Source of the DNA: Sarocladium kiliense
Lineage: Eukaryota; Ascomycota; Sordariomycetes; Hypocreales; Sarocladiaceae
Length of the DNA: 64,000 bases
Reading direction: 5' to 3'
Assembly: GCA_030734395.1 (NCBI GenBank)
Contig: JAUZTG010000044.1
Coordinates: forward strand, 186,001-250,000
Position numbers and translations under genes: made by a program. Shown piece after piece: positions 44,223 to 56,807 of the stretch. Numbering within the stretch: the first letter of the stretch is position 1; each line of letters begins with the position of its first letter. The notes under the pieces were generated by a model, which worked only from the letters and a program-made list of their open reading frames with translations, made no database searches and was not told where the DNA came from.

Positions 44223-45310
44223 ACCAGCAAGCAAGACCTTTGCCGATCTCGCACCATGATGCCTCTGGTTCTGTATGTACGATGTGCATGTATTACACTC
44301 CATAATCTTGTGTGCTTCGTTTTCGCGACACCTCACTGAGTCACAGTGCCGAAATGTCGCGTTCAATAGAAGTACAGTCAATATGCATCGGATGGACTTG
44401 TTATTTTACAGTAAGAAACACGGGCGCCGTCGCGAGGGGCAGGGCATGATCCGAGAAGCGCGCGTCAGGTTCAGCAAAAAGGCCCTGACTTTCAGGTCCG
44501 GTATTTCCATTGCGTTACGGTAGGTAGCGTTTATTACGGAATCAGGAAACGGAAAGATTGTGCAAGGCAATCAAGTTATGCAAGCTAAGCCGTCAGCTAA
44601 ATGTCAAGGACTGCTCAGTCACGGCTCAGTCGCTGCTCAGGCTAAAAGCGGCACTGCTCCGGGACGCAACCTGTTCAGAAGTGGCTTGGTAAAATTCATC
44701 GTGGTGGTGGTGGTTTGGGGTCTAAAACATGACAGACCGGGGTCCCGGCGCACGATGAAACGCAGGAGCTGCGCATATCCGGTCGCAGCCTCGGCCGCTT
44801 AGGCACTCTTGCGACGTCGGAATGGATTAGACGAGATGATTTCAGGATGCTCCATCTTCATGGCAGGAGAGCCGGGTTCAATTCGATACCGTACATGATT
44901 GGAATAAGGCTGCAGATTCGATTCAGCCGCATTGGCGGATAGTTGGTAGGTATAGCAAGTCCCGCAGACCGACAGTCTGTCGTTCCCAGTTACAGTATTT
45001 TCTGCTCCCGCATCCTTAGTAATATGCTTGTCCCTGGAGCAGTACCTTGCGTGACTCGCCGTCGTGCAGCATTCGGCGCAGGGCGTAACCTGTCGTCGCG
45101 CGATCTGTTATCGCTGCTGCCTTTCCATCATGCTATCTCGACGATGCAGTATGCCTGTTCATCTCCCGGATCAAGAGCGACTCTGTTCTTGACATACAAT
45201 CGTGAGTATAATTCGCGCGGCGAAGTTATTCGTCCTTATCTTGCCATGAAACCGATCTGAGGCGCCCTCTGGTACTTCACAAGTAGGGAAGACACAGCAC
45301 CTCAATCTGC
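44223..45310. other. Gene-free interval
   Basis: No ORF with a motif. A B-box-like GGGTTCAATTC near 44874 is not accompanied by a tRNA fold. Confidence 0.5.
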
Positions 45311-47815
45311 TCAGAACGGACGAGCCTCGAGGTAAGCCTGGGCCTTGGCCCAGATCGCCTTATCGGCGGCGGGGAGCTCCTTGCTGTCCAGTGTCTGCAC
45401 GCCCTTATTCAATGCATCGACAAAGTTGCAGCAGGTGCGAATATCCCCTCGCACATCCTCAGCATACGGAAGATAGACAGCCGGGAACTCGTCCAGCCTC
45501 TTTGAGCGTTCCTCTTTGGTGTGGGAAGGTTCATCTTCATCGAAGAAGGTCCGCACCGCAATACCGAGACCAACATCGGGCTCCGTCAGGAAAGGAAGTC
45601 TACGAGAGTTAGCGGATTAGGGTATGAGCTGGAAGAGCTGCACTCACTTCTGACTGATGTCCAAATAATCGTCCCTCTCACGTTGAGATTGGCCGTACAT
45701 GAACATTGATGCCACGATCGCCTCGATCAGATCCCTGTCGGTCTCACGGACTGTGGAAGAGAGGGCGCGGAATGCCAAGAGGCTTTTGTTAAGCGGTCCC
45801 GTGTAGCCACAAACCTGGTGGTTGAGGCGCAAGAGAGATGCGCACTGACTAATGAGCACCAGGCTCCGTTTGTCCTCGTCGGAACCCTTGCGGGGCAAAC
45901 CTGATTGCTCTCCTTGGGTTGAGCCATTGAGAAGACCAAATCGAATCAACTCGAATGCCAGTATGGCTCCCTCATCCAGACCAGGGATATCCTCGTCGAT
46001 CGCATCCTTGATAGCCAGCAATGTGGTTGCCAGGGCATTACCCCATTTCGTGAGCTTGTGGGCGTCGTTGACATAGCCCCGGAGATGCAAGAATCGCCAG
46101 ATGGCCACAGAAACCACCATCTCTGCACTGTCAATACCCCGAATGGGACGCTGCTTCGCAATCGTCTTCTCCACAAAGTCTGTATTGGCAAGCGAAAGAA
46201 CCTCAAGGGACACTGGTCCTGCAAAGTCTTGAGGGAAGAATGCACGGAGGTCACTGTCCTTCACGTCCCAGGTCGCAACCTTAGTGGATGGTGCCGGTTG
46301 TAGCGAGCCATGGCCCATCTTGTGTGAAAACTTGCTATCGAACCAGACACGCATCGTGATGGCCTTGTGACCGATGCCACGGTGAACGCGCGGGATGATA
46401 AGAGCAAGTGCCTGCTCCTTAATTGGAATGAGCTGGTTCGTGACGAGCTTCTTGTACTCATCGGACGCACCTCCATCCAGCGTCGGCTGAACCACAATTT
46501 GACTGTGTGTTATACAGTTCAATATCCGTGGCCCAATCAAGCCGGTGTTGAGGTAGTGAAACAACTCCGCAGGCAACTGAAGTCCAAGATACTCATGGTT
46601 ATCGCCAGTGAGTCGGTCGATGTCATTGACGCGTACCTCGCCATCTTCAGCAACATAGATGAAGTGGTGAACGGCCATCCTGGCCTTGCGGTAATTGTCT
46701 AGCCAATCAGGGTCCTGAGCTCGCAAGACATCGTTGAACGATGCGCATGCGTTTGCGACTGCCTTATCCGAGGTACGGAGGATATTGACGGCGTCCATGA
46801 CAGTAAACGACTCAGGGTACATCGAAACATCCTGAAGAGGTGGGAACGTAGCGAGGAAGGAAGTGCCGGCCATCAGGATAGCATCAATGAGCATAGGCTC
46901 ACTTACGCCCATGTGGCGGAGAAGCCTTTTCTTGGAGATCGCTGTGACAGTCCTGGCCTCCCAATTGAAGTCACGAATAACGGTATCCTTGATGGGGTAT
47001 AGAAGTAGCTCTTGCGGTCCCATGACACCAGCACATTGGTCAGAGTCGATCATTTCGAAGTAGGCGAGCTGGCAAACCGTGAGCGAGTAGTGGCTAATAG
47101 AACATGTGTACAACATACCTGAGCACATGCGTTGTAGGGAGGCACCAAGAAGTGAAGTCCCCTCTTCTTCAATGCATCTTGAAGCAGGGGATACAACGAT
47201 TGGATACGGTAGGCACCTGTATGATCATCAGCCCCGCATGGCGACACGTTCGAGTGACTCAAAATGACCTACCAGGACTCGCCCCGAAAGCATGTACCGC
47301 AGCAGTAGCCTCGGTGTTTGAGTAGAGATTCCATGCCTCATCCGTCTTACGGTTGGCAGCGCGTGCACGCTTCATCGAGATGTCATCTTGACCTGTCACG
47401 GATTGACCATCGAAGATGAAGAAGGGAGTGATTTTGTGTTTGGCCCAGAGGTCGAGGTTCTCGCTGATGTGTGAATCGATGCCAGTCAGACCACCAAGTG
47501 CCGGGAGGAGGGGTTCGTGTGCGGCACTGCTGTCGAGAAGCTGCTTCAGGTAGTATGAAGCATCGACGGCGATGGCGCAGTCTTCTAGCTCGGCGACATC
47601 GTAAGTTCTGTAGCAGGGCGGTTAATATGTTGCGCCTAGTCGGGGCAGGAGAAGGGTGACGAACGTGGCTTGGTCATTGATGTACTTATCCTCGGTGAGA
47701 ACTGCATTGTGAGTTAGCCATCGTACTTTATTCCCATACGCCTCAGATGCGTCGTGGCTTAGGCTGTTGGAACAACAGTGGCATGCTCAAAGGTCGTGGT
47801 GCTAGCTGCAGACAT
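45311..47815 (-). CDS. MKT1-like post-transcriptional regulator (XPG-N/I nuclease-like fold)
   Basis: The supported exons are 47701-47665, 47607-47273, 47216-47119, 47068-45648 and 45599-45311, encoding at least 726 residues. The first exon probably starts at the ATG at 47815 (MSAASTTTFEHAT), but no canonical splice joins it in phase to the 47701 acceptor; an acceptor at ...CCGAG (exon from 47690) would. Seen: DCAIAVDASYYLKQLL, PFFIFDGQ, RGLHFLVPPYNACAQLAYFEMID and MGPQELLLYPI, the XPG-N/I-like region of MKT1, then the long MKT1-specific C-terminal part. In yeast Mkt1 works with Pbp1 to control mRNA translation and stability, and is described as nuclease-like without proven catalysis. The exact N-terminus is unresolved. 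Confidence 0.85.
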
Positions 47816-48860
47816 GGCTACACTCCAGTAATATGCGCAGAGCCTGTGAGTGCAAGGCCTTGACATAACCTTTGAGCAAGAACGTACAAAGACTATGCCA
47901 TGGCGACTTTCATCCTCAACAAGCTTGCGTCACCGACTTCGGTGGCAGTGACTAACGAATGAAGCATGACGAAGCTGCAAGCATTCCAGGAATCACTCAC
48001 AAGGCATTTTGACCGACTTCACGACCCAATTTGGCCGGGTCCTGTTCTTCGGGGAGAACTCAGCGGGTTGTATTGGATCGTTTGTCTCGTTCGACTCGGA
48101 AACGTGGTCGGTGGAAGCTTTCGGAACCCTCGAAGGATGGTTGGTCCCCTGTCTTGGTCGAACGACTCGCGTGCAAGGCTGAGGTGTAATGACTCGCAAG
48201 CTTGGAAAAGCCTGGCTGTCTCTGACTGCAAACGAAGCAGAGGGCAGTCGGAGCAAGGGGACGTCGGACGAGCGTCGGGAGGTGGTCGATGGGAGAAGGA
48301 AAGAGAAATGAAGAAAGGTGAGGCGGCTTTCTCACAAGGTTTACGTTGGGTGCTGGCTGTACAGGGAGCTGCTCCTGGCTCGGCTGGTGGTGTGTGCGCG
48401 TGTTTGGGAAGGTTATTTGCGCCAGCTGCTCCCTCATCATTGGCTGCGGCAGACAGGCGTGGCTGGTGCCCGTAAGTGCCCGGCTGGTGTGGCTGCATTG
48501 GGCTGTGGCGGTGCAGTCCAAGCAACAAGACCCTGGACACTTTGATGCTCCATGTGCCGCGGGGCACAACCTTGGAAGCAGTCAGGTTGCCCCTCCATTC
48601 CACACCATCCCACACGCGACCATATAGCACTTGTGATTTAACAAGAGATGGTTTGAGCAGCTATCAGTGGAGCTGCGCCTACGTCCGGCCGTCGCCCACA
48701 GCCATCCCCGTTCCGCGACCGGGCGAGCTCGGCTGAGCTACTTCGTTGGCAGTCACCAGCAATACTTTAAACGTCAGCTCCTCATCTCTAACCCGCATAC
48801 TTCGTTCACACTCATCCAGGCCGAGAAGTGGGACACGCACGTTTGACAAGCTTCGTGACG
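47816..48860. other. Divergent interval between MKT1-like and oxygenase genes
   Basis: No supported gene; overlapping motif-less frames occur on both strands near 48019-48630. It should hold both promoters. Confidence 0.5.
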
Positions 48861-50063
48861 ATGGCCAACTCTGCTAATATTCCCATTATCGACCTCGCTG
48901 GTGACCAAGCTGAGGTCGCGCGCCAGCTTGTGAATGCTGCAGAGGAGCATGGGTTCATCTACATCAAGAATCTGGGGAACGATATCCCGCCCAAGGACAT
49001 TGATGGGGCTTTTGAGCTTGTAAGACACCTTACGATGAACCTGGTCGCATTCCGACACTAACATGTTCTTGTCGCCATCGTTCAGTCAAAGAAGATCTTC
49101 GACCTGCCGCTGGAGGAAAAGAAGCAGTGCACCATCCAACAGAACAACCGAGGCTGGTCCGGCATGCACAGCGAGGTCCTGGATCCGAAAACACAGAAGG
49201 TCGGAGACTACAAAGAGTAAGTAAAGCCGAAATACTACACCTAAAGCCAGAGCTGAACATGACCCAGAGCATTTAACTTCGGCGAGTTCATCGATGGCAA
49301 GGCGCAACAGCCCCTTCCTCCGGCTATCGCACAAGACGAGCGTCAAATCAGCGCCTTCGCCGATTCCTGCCACAATCTCAGTCGGAAGATCCTTCATCTC
49401 CTCGGCGTTGGCCTTGACGTAGGTTACCCCAGCTTCTCAAAGTGCCACGTGATTGCATGCTGAACTATACAGGTCGGTGACTTCTTTTCAGCCGCTCACA
49501 ACACCTCTCACGGGGCATCAAGCTCCATCCTGCGTCTCCTTCGCTATCCCGCCGCTGAGAGCACAGTCCACGGCGATGAGGACGTCCGCGCCGGTGCTCA
49601 CTCTGACTACGGTTCCGTGACACTCCTCTTCCGCCTGAAGGGCCAGGCTGGCCTTGAAATTTTGAAGAGGGACAACACCTGGGCTCCGGTACCCGTCTCT
49701 CCGTCGGGAACAGAGAACGACCCGAGCCCTCCAATTCTCATCAACATCGGTGATCTCCTGTCATACTGGACCAACGGTCTCTTCAGGAGCACAGTGCACC
49801 GCGTTGTGTTCCCGACAGACGGTTCGGCTGGAGTGGCAGGAGAGTCTACCAGTGGAGCTCGCTATTCAATCGCCTTCTTCTGCCACCCTGCTGGGTCAGT
49901 TACTCTCGACCCTGTTCCGAGCGATAAGGTCAAGAACTTCAAGCCTTCTGCCGATACACCGAACGTGAACCCTTACGCCGAGCGTAAGGTCGTCACAGCG
50001 GAGGAGCACCTCATGATGAGACTCAAGGCAACATATCCCGACGTATATGATAAAGAGTCGTAA
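48861..50063 (+). CDS. 2-oxoglutarate/Fe(II)-dependent oxygenase (IPNS-like)
   Basis: Exons 48861-49019, 49086-49216, 49268-49418 and 49473-50063 give 343 residues. The start is the ATG before ANSANIPIIDLAGD, the usual first beta strand of the non-haem dioxygenase N-terminal domain; a GTG further upstream was rejected. The iron ligands are visible as GAHSDYGS (His190, Asp192) and STVHRVV (His256), and the 2-oxoglutarate-binding RxS as GARYSIAFF (Arg277, Ser279). The N-terminal domain has FIYIKNLG and RGWSGMHSEVLD. Such enzymes hydroxylate or desaturate small molecules; the substrate cannot be read from sequence. Its stop codon lies only 95 bp from the stop codon of the convergent DNA ligase gene. 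Confidence 0.9.
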
Positions 50064-50157
50064 AACGACAGTTGGAGTAAGACTTGTACACTTGGGGCAG
50101 GCTGGAGATTGAACATCACAAACGTTGTCCTTATAGAAACTGGGTATCGTATGCAGG

Positions 50158-53100
50158 TTACAAAATCCCAACCTGCCAACGCCTCCAGGGGTCACTGAAC
50201 CCATCGAAGTCCTTGTTCATAATGCTGGCATCCTCCAAAGTTGTGATGTTGTCCAAGACACGCAAGTCGTAAATATGTACCCAAGCCCTCGATCCCGAGA
50301 AGGCTCTACCCAGAATACCTTCCAACTCATTCAAGATGTCTTGCGTTTGCTGAGCTTTGTCCACACTGTCGACCAACAAAATGACGTTCCTGCCCTCACT
50401 TCCCCCCCTATCTCTGAGCGAGATTGCGAACCTTTGCAGATCAGTTTGAGCTCCTTGGATTCCATGCTCCCTTAGGCGCCGAGTCAAATCATCATCGTTC
50501 TGGAGGTAAGGCGCAAGAGCCATGCTGGTCTTCGAGAAATGGCATTGCGACCCAGCAAATCTGCACGCAACTCCTGCAGTGTTCAGGCCAGGATCCTTTT
50601 TGCCCTCAAAGACGCATTCAAAAGCCAGTGGTGCCTCTTCAACCACCAGCATAGTGATGGCAGCTGTGTCGTGACCATCAGGGCACTCATTCCGCTCATG
50701 TAAGGAACTCATGACGCTGCAAGCGGTAACTTGGGAAGAGCTAGGAGACGACGTAAGGTCGATGATTACTTTGGGGTTCTCTTGGCTTGCCGAGGCCAAT
50801 GTTCCTAGTGGATTCGATCGTTGTGAGGAGTTGCCTCCAATGTCGCCCAGTGGCCTGCGTGAATGGCTCGCTCGCCCTGGTGAACGTTCGTGGGGATTGC
50901 GCCTTGCGACTGATAAACTGGGCTTACATTTCTTGGAGCTCGATCCTTGCGCCTTTGTGCTCAATGGACGTTTACCCATGTCCTCCCTTTTCCTGGGCTC
51001 TGATAATGGCTCCTGGGGTGCAGAGGACGTGGGAGGTGTTAGTGGGGGTGCCGGCCGGGTCAACTTGAGCGGGATGGCTGAGATGTCAATGGAAGCTGTT
51101 GCTCGACCGATCAGAGGCTGGGATTTGGAAAGAGGCGGCGATGTTGGGGAACCACTTTCTGAAACGCTTTGCGTTCGTCGCCGTGGAGATGGAGTTGCTA
51201 ACGAGCTGGCTGTCAACTGGCTAACAGCATCCACAGCCACACCTCGCGGATCAGCTCTCTCCAGTCTTGCGATCCACTGCAGATTCTCCTGGCTATCTTC
51301 TAGTTCAGGTGTGCTTGTGGCATCTTTGGCCATACTTTGTAGCTCATCGAACGTGACTGTATCGGAGAAATCACGATCGAAGTGGATCTTCGAGACTCCT
51401 GGGAACCGTGGTGTCCAGAAGCCTGTGTTTCCTTCTTTATCGAAGCTGAAGCATCGTACGTCCATCACAGGTGGCTGAGTGAACGCAACACTCAATGGCG
51501 GTCTTCTGTCTAAACCTGGGGCCAGCTGAATCCTGGTCTCCGTGTTCTCAGCCAGTGGAACAGCGTTGGTTTGTCCGTGGGCAACGAACGACGTCAATTG
51601 CGTCTCGTTGAGCTCCACGATACTGACAACGGTGAAGTCGGGCTTCGCCGCCCATCGAACGACTTCTTCTTTGTTATTTAAACATCCCAAGTAGAAATGA
51701 GTCCACTTTAGGCCGGGTATCGTGTACGACTTGGCACGAGCCGGATCGAAGCCGGCACCCACGACAGCAAAGTCACCAATCTCACCAAAGTTGCCGATGT
51801 ATTCTTTCTTCAGCTTTATGCAGCTAGCCGCGAACCGGCGCTGCCCTGAAGAGAAGTCAAAGTAGGGTTCATCGGGCTTCAAGACAAGGCCTTCACCCCT
51901 TTGCATGATTACTGTGGCGAAGGCCTTCCGCAAATGAGATGCGGCCAGTCTGTGATCGAAGTCGATGACTTGGCGGGAGACAATTTCTGAGCGGCCAGGG
52001 ATGAGCCTGATAATATGATCCAGCTGCTTTCGCCGTTCGGAATGTCGGTCACCGAGTAGTGACGTATTGTCGATGGCAAGGACGTCGAAGTACACAATCA
52101 TTAGGTGTTCATAGCTCTTCGGTCTGTAAGTCGGTCAGTCAGAATCTGGGTCGTTTCGCATTGAAACATACTGAGAATCTTGGTCGATGTTGAAGAATCG
52201 ACCTCTTCGGGCAACATATTTTCTGATAGTATGGAAAGGACGGATTCTCATTTCCTGCAAGACCTTTTAGTGTAATGGATCTACGCTTGGAGAGCGGGAT
52301 GGATGACCCTGTCGTTGTACACAACTAGCTCGCCTTCTAGGATACAGTTCTGCTTGATAGTGAATCCGGATTGGCCTTTTCTCAAAGAGTCCATGATAGC
52401 ACTGCTGACTTATCAATACTGCAATACGGAGCAAAGAATGTCACTGACCTATGGACCGAAAGAAGGTCCTCTGTGCTATCCTTGCCACTCTTTGAAAAGA
52501 TCTGAATTGGGGATTGGGAGTTTGATAGATCGACATGAATCTGACAATACTCCCCGTCTATTTTCCGCTCAACTGACATGCGACCACGACCCATGTCTAG
52601 GCAATGTTTAATACTGCGGGCTTTAAGCCATGGCTGCCTGCCAACCTTGATACCGAGTTGCGGCTTCACGGCAGTGAGTAACCTGTTGCCAATGACGCTT
52701 CCCCTTGATGAGTTAGGCAACAACCTGGTTTTGGCTTGTTGCACGGCCTCGATGGCGGCCATAAAGTCGTCAAGAATCTTCAAGGTCGAGGGGAGCGCTC
52801 TGTCACATAATCCATATATGGCCTCTGATTGGAAGATGAGTGGTTCATAGTTCTTCAGAATCAGACGAGTAAACCATTTGGCCTCGCGGGGAGAGCAACG
52901 AAGATACAATGCTTCGAGTTCCCCTCGACTTTCATATGTCATCGATGTCTGAGTGTTTCGAACTTTGGGGGAGCTCCATTTGATCCGTGATGCTAGCGAG
53001 TGTAGCACCGCATCGATATGCTCTACAGTGACGGCGCAATGTGCCGGTTGCTCGGGATTGGGCTATTTCCGAATTTCAGTTCCACGATGTCCACACAGGA

Positions 53101-53449
53101 GAAATAGCCGTACCGTAGTAATTAGAATGCGCTCAACACAATCAGCAAGGTCCATGCCTTTACCAGGGATTTTGTGAAGAGCCAGCTCTTTTATGCGCGA
53201 CGAGCCAAGCATCAAGGCGCGCCCAATAATCTTCTCTAGAGAGGCAGCCTGAATGCAGTAGACTCTATCGGTCCTCTTCTCTGGGAGAAGCGTCGAAAGC
53301 AGGGCTGCGACATCAGTGTCGTGGTCGTCAATAAGTGCACGATGGCGATTGAACCAGTTGACAACTGCAGGATGATGCTTCTGACGGGCCGCGCAGAGGT
53401 TGCTACACTGTTCAAGAAGGTCGCAGACATAGCTGAAAGGAAGTGGCAT
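50158..53449 (-). CDS. ATP-dependent DNA ligase, fungal LIG4-like
   Basis: Exons 53449-53114, 53062-52449, 52404-52308, 52254-52172 and 52123-50158 give 1031 residues, all phases consistent. Seen: an N-terminal helical domain (MPLPFSYVCDLLEQC), then motif I ERKIDGEYCQ with the adenylated Lys at 279, ILEGELVVYND, YEHLMIVYFDVLAID (motif III region), RGEGLVLKPDEPYFD (motif IV) and CIKLKKEYIG (motif V). Nucleotidyl transfer and OB domains are thus complete. The C-terminal 450 residues are Ser/Pro-rich with a final mixed segment; no BRCT repeat is obvious, unlike classical DNA ligase IV. It is probably nuclear and involved in DNA repair. It may be the fungal-specific LIG4-related ligase rather than the non-homologous end-joining enzyme itself. 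Confidence 0.88.
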
Positions 53450-55148
53450 GACAGGCACCTAGTTGTCGGTCCATCGAAGCTTCAAAGGCGACGGCGATGG
53501 GACCGACTCGTCACCAGCGTTTTAAGGCTACACGCTGACCAGTGTCCATAGTAGCGGGTTGCACAGGCAGCAAAGAACCAAACTCGTTTCGATGGGATTC
53601 GCGTGAAAGTGGCGATGTAGTCCGTGAATGGCAGTGCCGTTGCCTACAGTAGTCCATGGAAGACGCGCATGACCAGGGAAGACGTGTCTTTGATCTGTAA
53701 TCAATTAACGCGACTTTGACGGGGTCTCACGTGACGTCGACTGCCCATGACCTATTTCAATGTTGCCTGACATCCTATAATCACTGTTATTTTCAGAGAG
53801 CCTTTGAGTCCTTGTCTTCCTGATGAGACTATTTCCTCCTTGACTGCCGTCTTGATTTGACAGATTTTCTTCTATGCGTCCGTCTTGTCACTGCTTACCT
53901 GCGAGCCCTCGGCCGTGAGATAGGCGGAAGTCGACGCTGCACGTGACAGCTGCATGACGCTAATTAAAGCCACTGGCCAGCCCCCGTCAGCGCAATGACA
54001 GCCACTGATTGGCCTCCCCGCCGGAAGGAAATTGGCATCATCGCTCGGCCCCCGCGCGACAGCGGCGTTAGGCTGTCTTTAGTAGTGTTAGTGGCCGCTC
54101 GTCGCCCTGAGATACCACCAAACAATGCGTAGTTCGCAGGCTGCACCCCTGAGCTGGCGCAGATGAAGCTGCGCGTCGCTCCACTGCAAGATCCGCTCGT
54201 TGGCAGGGTCACTGCCCAGTTGCTCGACGATGGAGTCGTTTCACCTTGATGTACTCCGTATGATTACGAGGTCGACTGTTACTACAATCGGGGATTTGCT
54301 AGCTTCCCGAGCTACTTGTCGAGTGCTGACCCTAACAGCCGTGGCAGTGTGTGAATGAGGGCACTTGTAGGTCGTTGCCGGACCTGCAGGTACCCGCGCC
54401 GCCCATGTAAACAAACCCAAGTCCGGACCGCCTCACCACCATCTGACGGCCATCTGAGCTACCCCGTGACAAACATCTCGCTTGGCTTCTCGTCCGTCCT
54501 TCTTTCTTGTCTCATTGTGCTTTCCATCGACATCACAAAAATCTCCGCGAGATCAATCGAATCAACCAATTACCCCGGCTGTCATGCTTAATCCATCATC
54601 TTAAGCTGCCCCCCTCCCCTTACCAGATAACGACCCAGGTCCCCTGTCGCTGCCTGTCCATCCGTCATTTCCCCCCCGAATCGCCTCGACACCTCCAGTC
54701 CCAAGGTTCCATCCCACACACACTCGCTCCCACCCCAGGGACTGGTCGCCACGTCCTATCGTCCAATGGTGTTCTGAGCCGCCGAACTCTCACACCCTCA
54801 CTTTCGCTGGCTCTGTCATGAATTGAGCCATTCCAGAGGCACTCGGGCTCACTGGGCTTCTTCCAACTCGGTCTTGCATCCTCGGCGCTGAGCTGTTCTT
54901 CCACACCGTTTGTCGCTCTCTCCATGACCAGCTTGCTCTTCCGAGTCTGTACAGCCAACCGTCTCCCAAAAACACTCCTTAATGAAGAACACCGACTGAG
55001 CGATTCCCACTATCGAGCGCTCGTCGCCAGAGCCTCCGCCCGCTTGCGGCGTGTCCGAGCCTTTCGTGCTCCTGCCACTCATTTACAAAAACGCCGCAAG
55101 ATTTCCGGCTGCCAATCTCTCCAGAAACTGATCCAGAGGCGTCTGGAT
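53450..55148. other. Gene-free interval; divergent promoters and long leader
   Basis: It separates the ligase (minus) from the DUF4048 gene (plus). The part from about 54480 is C/T-rich and looks like a transcribed leader. The frame of the downstream gene is open from an ATG at 54924. Confidence 0.5.
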
Positions 55149-56807
55149 ATGGCCTCCCAACATCAGCATCACCAACAACTGCGTCGTCGCTGCTCCTCGG
55201 CTGCCGATCGAGCTCCTGTGGAGCCCCTGACCGAGCCAGAGGCGACGACGACTACGCTCTCTACTACCGAGCATTCCATGCCCGCGATGGCCCACGAGGA
55301 GACCGCGATGGGGATAGACACTACCCTACGTAGTAACGGTGGCGACATGGAGGCCATGCCTCCTCCGCCGCTGCCTTCGGGTGCCGAGGCTGCCTCTCCC
55401 ACGCGCCAGTCGCGTTCTACTTCTACTGCATCACGCAATGCAAACCGACTCTCGCTCACGCTGCCAATCGCTCTGCCAACAAGCGACCCTTCTCGACCAA
55501 CTCCGACATCCGCGGTATCATCCTCTATACCACCGACTCCGATTGATAGCCCTGCTCTGAAGACGCCCAACGGCACCAATGAATTCATCATTGCCGTAGC
55601 TGCTCAAGAAAGGAAGGTTCTTGAGCTACGAGAGGAGCTCACTCGAGCTGAAGCTGACTTGATCAAGCTGAAGAAGCAGTGGACCGCTCAGGAGGCGGCA
55701 CAGAAACGGGCCTCGTTACGCCAGCTCGATCTCAGTCGAACAGCCACCCCAACTCAGGACGACGAACCTCGCTCGGCTCGGCAGAGTGCTGACCTAGATC
55801 GTCGAAGGAGTTTGCTTCTCAACCAGAGCACACCTACTAGCACGCCCGGAAGACGTCGAGTTCTCCGCGGAGGACACACGAGAACGCTATCCCTTCTCTC
55901 ACCACCGAAGTCAGACTCTGGCTTTGCAGTGCACGAAGATAGGGATCATGAGACCATGAAACTTCCTCCTGCAGAGCTCCGCGCAGCACAGCTCACCAAC
56001 CCAACACTTTCGAAAAGGTCATCTTGGCAACCTCGTATGCAGCACCCTCAGATGCAGCAGACAGGAGGGGCAGCGATGCCACAGCTCGTGGAGGACTTTA
56101 AGCTGGGCTTCCGGGCGTTTGTGGAGGATATCCGACAGATCACCGTTGGTGAAGAGCCGATCAACGGTCAAAACGGCACCCCAAGCCAGACGGGACGCTC
56201 TCCGGCCGGTTCTTCCACCACAGAGGATTCGAAGGACAAGACGCCGCGGGATCAAGACACGATCAGGCCAAGTCAGCCCTCGAGACCCAACGTCATGACC
56301 ACTTTTGATCTGGCAGGTTCTCTCGCAGCAACACCAACTCCGCCTGCCAGAACACGTGATGCTGGTAGGGACAACGTCAAGCCTGTTAAGAACAAGCGGT
56401 TCTCCTGGACTCCGCTGGGTTTCGACTCGTTGGATGACACCGACTGGTCAAACTGGGAGTCTCCGGCGTCGACTAAGTCCTCACGATGGAGTGGTTCAAC
56501 TGTAAACACGACCGCCACTGAAGATACACCCTCAATCCCTGAAAAGGATGAAGAGTCATCATCAAGGTACGTTGTTGCCTCTGCCCCGCCCCTCAACTTG
56601 ATGGCACTCTGGTAACTGACCACAAGGTTCAGCAGGCTTGAGCTTGATACCACTCCACTGTCGCCAGCAAAGCTGAAGGAGATGCTTCCCAGCATGGTCA
56701 ATGGCTTCTCCCCAAGCAACATTAAGCGAACAGCGACGACTCTGATGACCGAGTGGGAGAAATCGCTCATTACACCCGAGGATCGGGATAAGGAGAACAC
56801 AATGTAA
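55149..56807 (+). CDS. DUF4048-domain protein
   Basis: Exons 55149-56566 and 56633-56807 give 530 residues. An in-frame ATG at 54924 would add 75 residues of basic, unconserved-looking sequence, so the later start (MASQHQHHQQ) is preferred. The N-terminus is Ser/Thr/Pro-rich. Around residues 140-190 lies NEFIIAVAAQERKVLELREELTRAEADLIKLKKQWT, given here only by its landmarks AAQERKVLELREEL and DLIKLKKQW: a conserved coiled coil that I associate with DUF4048. Later blocks include LVEDFKLGFRAFVEDIRQITVG and KNKRFSWTPLGFDSLDDTDW, and a helical C-terminus (LKEMLPSMVNGFSPSN). Function unknown; it is widespread in Pezizomycotina and might be cytoskeletal or septation-related, which is a guess. Confidence 0.78.

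Noticed and set aside
44860..44900. tRNA-like B box GGGTTCAATTC
   Set aside because: The flanks do not pair as a T arm and no A box or cloverleaf fits upstream.
48828..48863. Upstream start of the oxygenase at 48828
   Set aside because: The codon is GTG; the ATG at 48861 fits the conserved N-terminus of the family.
37115..50063. Possible secondary-metabolite cluster (LaeA-like methyltransferase, 2OG oxygenase)
   Set aside because: The genes are 10 kb apart with unrelated genes between, and no polyketide, peptide or terpene synthase is present.
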